Shown: one piece after another, positions 8,049-10,964 of the stretch
Position numbering within the stretch: the stretch's first letter is position 1
Layout: every line of letters starts with the position of its first letter
DNA from: Pseudomonadota bacterium
GTDB taxonomy: Bacteria > Pseudomonadota > Alphaproteobacteria > Ferrovibrionales > Ferrovibrionaceae
Reading direction: 5' to 3'
NCBI GenBank assembly: GCA_023433835.1
Contig: JAEYTW010000803.1
Coordinates: 1 to 10,964, forward strand
Length of the DNA: 10,964 nucleotides
Position numbers and translations under genes: made by a program
Notes under the pieces: model-generated
The model's database searches: none
What the model was told of the DNA's origin: nothing
The model's input: the letters and a program-made list of their open reading frames with translations, nothing else

Positions 8049-8087
8049 GTTCCGGGGTGAATGTACTAATCACATGGAACAATTGTG
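8049..8087. promoter_or_regulatory. Candidate operator for the GntR-like regulator (overlapping dyads)
   Basis: Three dyads crowd into the 39 bases just before and over the regulator's start. They are GTTCC (8049-8053) with GGAAC (8076-8080), centred on the palindrome GTAC (8063-8066); ATGT (8061-8064), seven bases, ACAT (8072-8075); and CACA (8071-8074) with TGTG (8084-8087). This A/T-richer patch stands out from the surrounding GC-rich DNA and lies upstream of the possible transporter promoter. GntR-family dimers bind short dyads, so this is a reasonable site for autoregulation and control of the divergent importer. No specific match to a known operator is claimed. Confidence 0.35.
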
Positions 8088-9107
8088 TTGAGCCATTCGG
8101 AACCTGGCGAGCCGGTGCTGGACGGGCTGGTCGGCCGGTTGGATCGCGACCTGCCGGTGCCGGTCGGCGTGCAGCTGCGCGGCCTTCTCGAATACGGCAT
8201 CGCGCTGGGCGAGCTGCCGGTGGGCCAGCGCCTGCCGTCGGTCCGCGCGCTGGCCCAGCGCATGGGCATCGCGCCGATGACGGTCGCCTCGGTCTATGCC
8301 GACTTGCGCGATAACGGCCTGCTGGAAGGGCGGCAGGGTGCCGGCACCTATGTCGCTGATCGCGGCGGGCAGGATCGCGGCCGGATGCTGGCGCTGCGCC
8401 GCATCCAGCGCAAGATCGACGCGCTGCTGGCCGAGGCCGAGGCGCTGGGCCTCGCCCCCCACGATGTCGCAGCCCAGCTCAATGCCCGGCTGGCCCGCGG
8501 GCGGGGCGGGGCGTCGCGGCCGCTGGCGCTGGTCATGGTCGGGCTGTTTCCCGACGCGACCCAGGTCTATGCCGACTGCATCGCCGCCCAGCTGAGCCCG
8601 CAGGACCGCATCGCGCCGACCACCATCGCCGAGCTGCAGGCCGGCATCCGCCCCGCCGCGCTCGACATCGTCGTCACGCTGGCCAACCGCCGGGCCGAGG
8701 TCGAGGCGCTGTTCCCCCCGGGCACGCCGGTCATCGGCATCAGCTTCATTCCCTCGGAGGAGACGCGGGCGCGGCTGGCCGCGATCGACCCGGGCGCCCG
8801 GCTCGCCATCGTCTCGATGTTTCCGGAGTTCCTGGCCTTGATGAAGCCGGGCGTGCTGCGCTTCACGCCGCATGTCGCCGATGTCGAGGTCGGCATGTTC
8901 CACGATCCCGATCTCGACGACCTGCTGGCCCGCTGCGACGTGCTGGTCTATGCGACCGGGGCGGAATCGCTGCTGGCCCGCCTGCCGCCGGGGCGCCAGG
9001 CCCTCGAATACCGCCATGTTCCCGATCCCAGTGCCATCCGCGCCGAGCTCTTGCCGGCGGTCGAGCGCGTCAGGGCCGCCCTGCCGGCCCAGGAGGAAAC
9101 CCCATGA
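8085..9107 (+). CDS. GntR-type winged-helix regulator with uncharacterised C-terminal sensing domain
   Basis: A 340-residue DNA-binding regulator. Residues 25-92 are a GntR winged helix-turn-helix (VGVQLRGLLEYGIALGELPVGQRLPSVRALAQRMGIAPMTVASVYADLRDNGLLEGRQGAGTYVAD). A helical linker (about 99-138) leads to an alpha/beta domain (146-335) with strands such as RPLALVMVGLF, LDIVVTLANRRAEVEALF, TPVIGISFIPSEETRARL, ARLAIVSMFPEF and CDVLVYATGAESLL. This is not an FCD, UTRA or aminotransferase domain; its alternating pattern recalls a periplasmic-binding-like or racemase-like fold that would bind a small ligand. The start is GTG at 8085 (or TTG at 8088), preceded by GGAA six bases upstream; no ATG fits. 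Its stop overlaps the next gene's ATG in ATGA. It probably controls itself, the downstream enzymes and the divergent importer. Confidence 0.85.
   Translation: MLSHSEPGEPVLDGLVGRLDRDLPVPVGVQLRGLLEYGIALGELPVGQRLPSVRALAQRMGIAPMTVASVYADLRDNGLLEGRQGAGTYVADRGGQDRGRMLALRRIQRKIDALLAEAEALGLAPHDVAAQLNARLARGRGGASRPLALVMVGLFPDATQVYADCIAAQLSPQDRIAPTTIAELQAGIRPAALDIVVTLANRRAEVEALFPPGTPVIGISFIPSEETRARLAAIDPGARLAIVSMFPEFLALMKPGVLRFTPHVADVEVGMFHDPDLDDLLARCDVLVYATGAESLLARLPPGRQALEYRHVPDPSAIRAELLPAVERVRAALPAQEETP
9091..9096 (+). promoter_or_regulatory. Ribosome binding site of the creatininase-family gene
   Basis: A perfect AGGAGG seven bases before the ATG at 9104, inside the last codons of the regulator gene. 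The enzyme is likely to be translated much more strongly than the GTG-started regulator from the same message. Confidence 0.8.
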
Positions 9108-9805
9108 GAATCACCGCCGCCAACTGGTCGATGGTCGAAGACTACCTGAAGCATGATGACCGCGCCGTGCTGCCGCTCGGTTCGACCGAGCAGCACGCGC
9201 ATCTAAGCCTCTCGGTCGATTCGATCCTGTCGGAGAAGGTTGCCGCCGATGCGGCCGAGCCGCTGGGCGTGCCGGTCTTCCCGGCGCTGGCCTACGGCAT
9301 CACGCCTTACTACATGGCCTTTCCCGGCACGCTGTCGCTGCGGGCGGCGACCTACATGGCGGTGGTGCGCGACCTCTTGGACAGCCTTTACCGCACCGGC
9401 TTCCGCCGCGTGCTGATCGTCAACGGCCATGGCGGCAACAGCCCGGTGCAGCCGGTGACGATGGAATGGATGACCGACCATCCCGGCACCCGCGTGCGTT
9501 TCCACAACTGGTGGAACGCCCCCCGCACTTGGGAGAAGGTCAAGTCGATCGACCCCGTGGCCAGCCACGCCTCGTGGATGGAGAATTTCCCCTGGACCAG
9601 GTTGCCCGGCGTGGTGCAGCCGACCCAGCGCAAGCCCTATGTGCCGTTCGACAAGATCAAGGATCGCGGGCCGGAAGGCGTGCGCGCGCTGGTCGGCGAC
9701 GGCAATTACGGCGGCCTCTACGAACGGCCCGACGACGAGATGCTGGCGCTGTGGCAGGTCGCGGTCGAGGAGACGCGCGAACTGATCGCGGGGGAGTGGG
9801 AATGA
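9104..9805 (+). CDS. Creatininase-family metal-dependent amidohydrolase
   Basis: A 233-residue cytoplasmic enzyme of the creatininase superfamily, whose members hydrolyse C-N bonds in creatinine, formamidopyrimidines (ArfB) or peptide-like substrates (MftE). The metal-binding frame is visible: LPLGSTEQHAHLSLSVDS (23-40) supplies Glu29, His31 and Asp39; VNGHGGN (106-112) supplies His109; SHASWMEN (154-161) supplies Glu160. Compared with the common EQHGPHLPLGTD motif, the loop between His31 and Asp39 is one residue shorter. Creatininase itself has a glutamate two residues after the histidine corresponding to His109; here that place is Gly, and Glu160 probably takes over, as in the ArfB/MftE branch. 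It overlaps the regulator and the next dehydrogenase by four bases on each side. The substrate is unknown; true creatinine hydrolysis is unlikely from the altered motifs. Confidence 0.88.
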   Translation: MRITAANWSMVEDYLKHDDRAVLPLGSTEQHAHLSLSVDSILSEKVAADAAEPLGVPVFPALAYGITPYYMAFPGTLSLRAATYMAVVRDLLDSLYRTGFRRVLIVNGHGGNSPVQPVTMEWMTDHPGTRVRFHNWWNAPRTWEKVKSIDPVASHASWMENFPWTRLPGVVQPTQRKPYVPFDKIKDRGPEGVRALVGDGNYGGLYERPDDEMLALWQVAVEETRELIAGEWE

Positions 9806-10836
9806 CCATCCTGATCTGGGGTGCCGGCGCCATCGGCGGCACGCTGGGCGCCTATTTCGCCCGCGCCGGCGAAGACGTGCTGCTGGTCGACATCGTGGCC
9901 GAGCATGTCGCGGCGATGAACAAGGGCGGCATCGCCATCGAAGGGCCGGTCGAGGAATTTCGTCAGGCCGTGCGCGCGGTGACGCCCGACCAGGTCGCAG
10001 GGCAGTACGAGCAGGTGATCCTGGCGGTCAAGGCGCATCACACCGAAGGCGCCATGCGCGGCCTGATGCCGCATCTGGCGCCCGGCGGCTTCGTCCTGTC
10101 GGCGCAGAACGGCCTGAACGAGATCACCATCGGCGAGATGATCGGGCCGGAGCGCACCATCGGCTGCTTCGTCAATTTCGGCGCCGACTGGCTGGGCCCC
10201 GGCCGCATCCTGTTCGGCAACCGCGCGGCCGTGGCGGTCGGCGAGCTTGACGGCCGCACCACGCCGCGGGTGGCCGAGATGCATCGGCTGCTCTCGATCT
10301 TCGAGCCGAAGGCGGTGCTGACCGACAACATCTGGGGCTATCTCTGGGGCAAGCTCGGCTACGGATCGATCCTGTTCGCCACCGCGCTCACCAACGGGTC
10401 GATGACCGAGAACCTGGAAAGTGAGCGGCATTTCCCGGTATTCGACCGGCTGGGGCGGGAGGCGATGGCGGTGGCCGCGGCACGCGGCATGCGCCCGCTC
10501 GGCTTCAACGGCTTCGACCCGCAAGCCTTCATGCCCGGCGCGCCCGAGGCCGCCTCGCGCCGTTCGGTCGCCGACATGGCCGAGCACAACCGGTATACGG
10601 CCAAGACCCATTCGGGCATCTGGCGCGATCTTGCCGTGCGCAAGCGCAAGACCGAGGTCGATGCCCAGATCGCGCCGATCTCCGCCCTTGGTGCCGCCGC
10701 CGGCATCGCGACGCCGGTGATCGACCGGCTGGTCGCCCTGATCCACGACATCGAGGACGAGCGCCGGCCGCAATCCTGGGAAACCCTCGACCTGTTGTTG
10801 GACGCATGCAGCACGATTTCACCGACCGCCGCGTAA
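9802..10836 (+). CDS. Ketopantoate-reductase-like (ApbA/PanE family) NAD(P)-dependent dehydrogenase
   Basis: A 344-residue two-domain dehydrogenase. The Rossmann domain starts at once with IWGAGAIGG (5-13, GxGxxG). LAVKAHHT (74-81) and AQNGLN (101-106) are ApbA hallmarks. The C-terminal helical domain begins near 175 with WGKLGYGSILF, giving Lys184 as the expected catalytic lysine (PanE Lys176), and includes KTHSGIWRDLAVRKRKTEVD (268-287) with Ser271 and Glu285. PanE Asn180 and Asn184 correspond to Gly188 and Phe192, so ketopantoate binding is probably lost. Asp30 at the end of the second strand favours NAD over NADP. It is longer than E. coli PanE (about 303 residues). The ATG at 9802 follows GGGGAG by five bases and overlaps the upstream stop in ATGA. 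An oxidation of a hydroxy acid or similar product of the creatininase-like enzyme is a reasonable but untested role. Confidence 0.85.
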   Translation: MTILIWGAGAIGGTLGAYFARAGEDVLLVDIVAEHVAAMNKGGIAIEGPVEEFRQAVRAVTPDQVAGQYEQVILAVKAHHTEGAMRGLMPHLAPGGFVLSAQNGLNEITIGEMIGPERTIGCFVNFGADWLGPGRILFGNRAAVAVGELDGRTTPRVAEMHRLLSIFEPKAVLTDNIWGYLWGKLGYGSILFATALTNGSMTENLESERHFPVFDRLGREAMAVAAARGMRPLGFNGFDPQAFMPGAPEAASRRSVADMAEHNRYTAKTHSGIWRDLAVRKRKTEVDAQIAPISALGAAAGIATPVIDRLVALIHDIEDERRPQSWETLDLLLDACSTISPTAA

Positions 10837-10964
10837 TCGTCACCGGCGCGGCCCAGGGCATCGGCCGGGCCATCGTCGCCCGTTTCGCCGCCGCCGGCGC
10901 GCGGGTCCATGCCTTCGACCGCGACGAGGCGGGGTTGCGCGCCGCCGGCGCGGCGGGCATCGCC
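10806..10964 (+). CDS. Short-chain dehydrogenase/reductase, N-terminal part (cut by window end)
   Basis: The first 53 codons of a classical SDR, open at the window edge. MQHDFTDRRVIVTGAAQGIGRAIVARFAAAGARVHAFDRDEAG shows the first strand, the TGxxxGIG nucleotide-binding turn (TGAAQGIG, residues 13-20) and the second strand ending in Phe-Asp-Arg; an Asp at this place usually means NAD preference. The catalytic Ser-Tyr-Lys lies beyond the window. The ATG at 10806 is inside the preceding dehydrogenase gene, a 31-base overlap in another frame; no later start could keep the glycine motif. The Shine-Dalgarno is poor (GGA three bases upstream), so translation is probably coupled to the upstream gene. 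It would be the fourth gene of the plus-strand operon. Confidence 0.85.
   Translation, partial: MQHDFTDRRVIVTGAAQGIGRAIVARFAAAGARVHAFDRDEAGLRAAGAAGIA

Noticed and set aside
8028..8053. GGAAC-N17-CATT on the minus strand upstream of the binding protein, resembling an EcfG promoter
   Set aside because: The -10 has A in the well-conserved G position and the spacing is the longer one; the TTGACG element downstream is as good an explanation.
8074..8091. A five-codon leader frame (Met-Glu-Gln-Leu-Cys-stop) overlapping the regulator start
   Set aside because: It has no ribosome site, is too short to judge, and is easily explained by chance in this A/T-richer patch.

Overview
The window is about two-thirds G+C and reads as chromosomal DNA of an alphaproteobacterium, probably near the Rhodospirillales. 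The grounds are codon use, the style of the proteins, and a perfect match to the alphaproteobacterial general-stress sigma factor promoter (EcfG type, GGAAC-N16-CGTT). I see no rRNA, tRNA, CRISPR array, insertion sequence or phage gene. The genes are tightly packed, and no stretch above 300 bases lacks a gene.

Left part (1-2530, minus strand): a stress block. A GT20 trehalose-6-phosphate synthase (otsA) ends at a strong intrinsic terminator. It is followed by a secreted PRC-barrel protein with its own EcfG-type promoter. A near-match of the same promoter, GGAAC-N16-GGTT, lies in front of otsA. In both cases the -10 element ends about 50 bases before the ATG. This suggests that both genes belong to the general stress response. 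No otsB is seen in the window.

Middle part (2533-7936, minus strand): a complete peptide/nickel/opine-type (Dpp/Opp-like) ABC importer. The order is binding protein, permease B, permease C, ATPase D, ATPase F. The four inner genes are joined by 4-base stop/start overlaps. The permease B start is a TTG codon 13 bases after the binding-protein stop. Both ATPases carry the C-terminal four-cysteine segment of the family.

Right part (8085-10964, plus strand): a divergent, overlapping set of a GntR-type regulator with an unusual C-terminal domain, a creatininase-family metallo-amidohydrolase, a ketopantoate-reductase-like dehydrogenase and the start of a short-chain dehydrogenase (cut by the window edge). 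The 148-base divergent region holds dyads that could be the regulator's operator and a possible -35 for the importer.

Taken together, 2533-10964 looks like an uncharacterised uptake-and-catabolism island. A solute is imported by the ABC system, an amide-like bond may be opened by the creatininase-family enzyme, and the products may be oxidised by two NAD(P)-dependent dehydrogenases, under local control of the GntR-like regulator. The dehydrogenase lacks two asparagines of true ketopantoate reductase and has an acidic residue where an NADP-binding arginine would sit, so it is probably not PanE. The substrate cannot be named from sequence alone.
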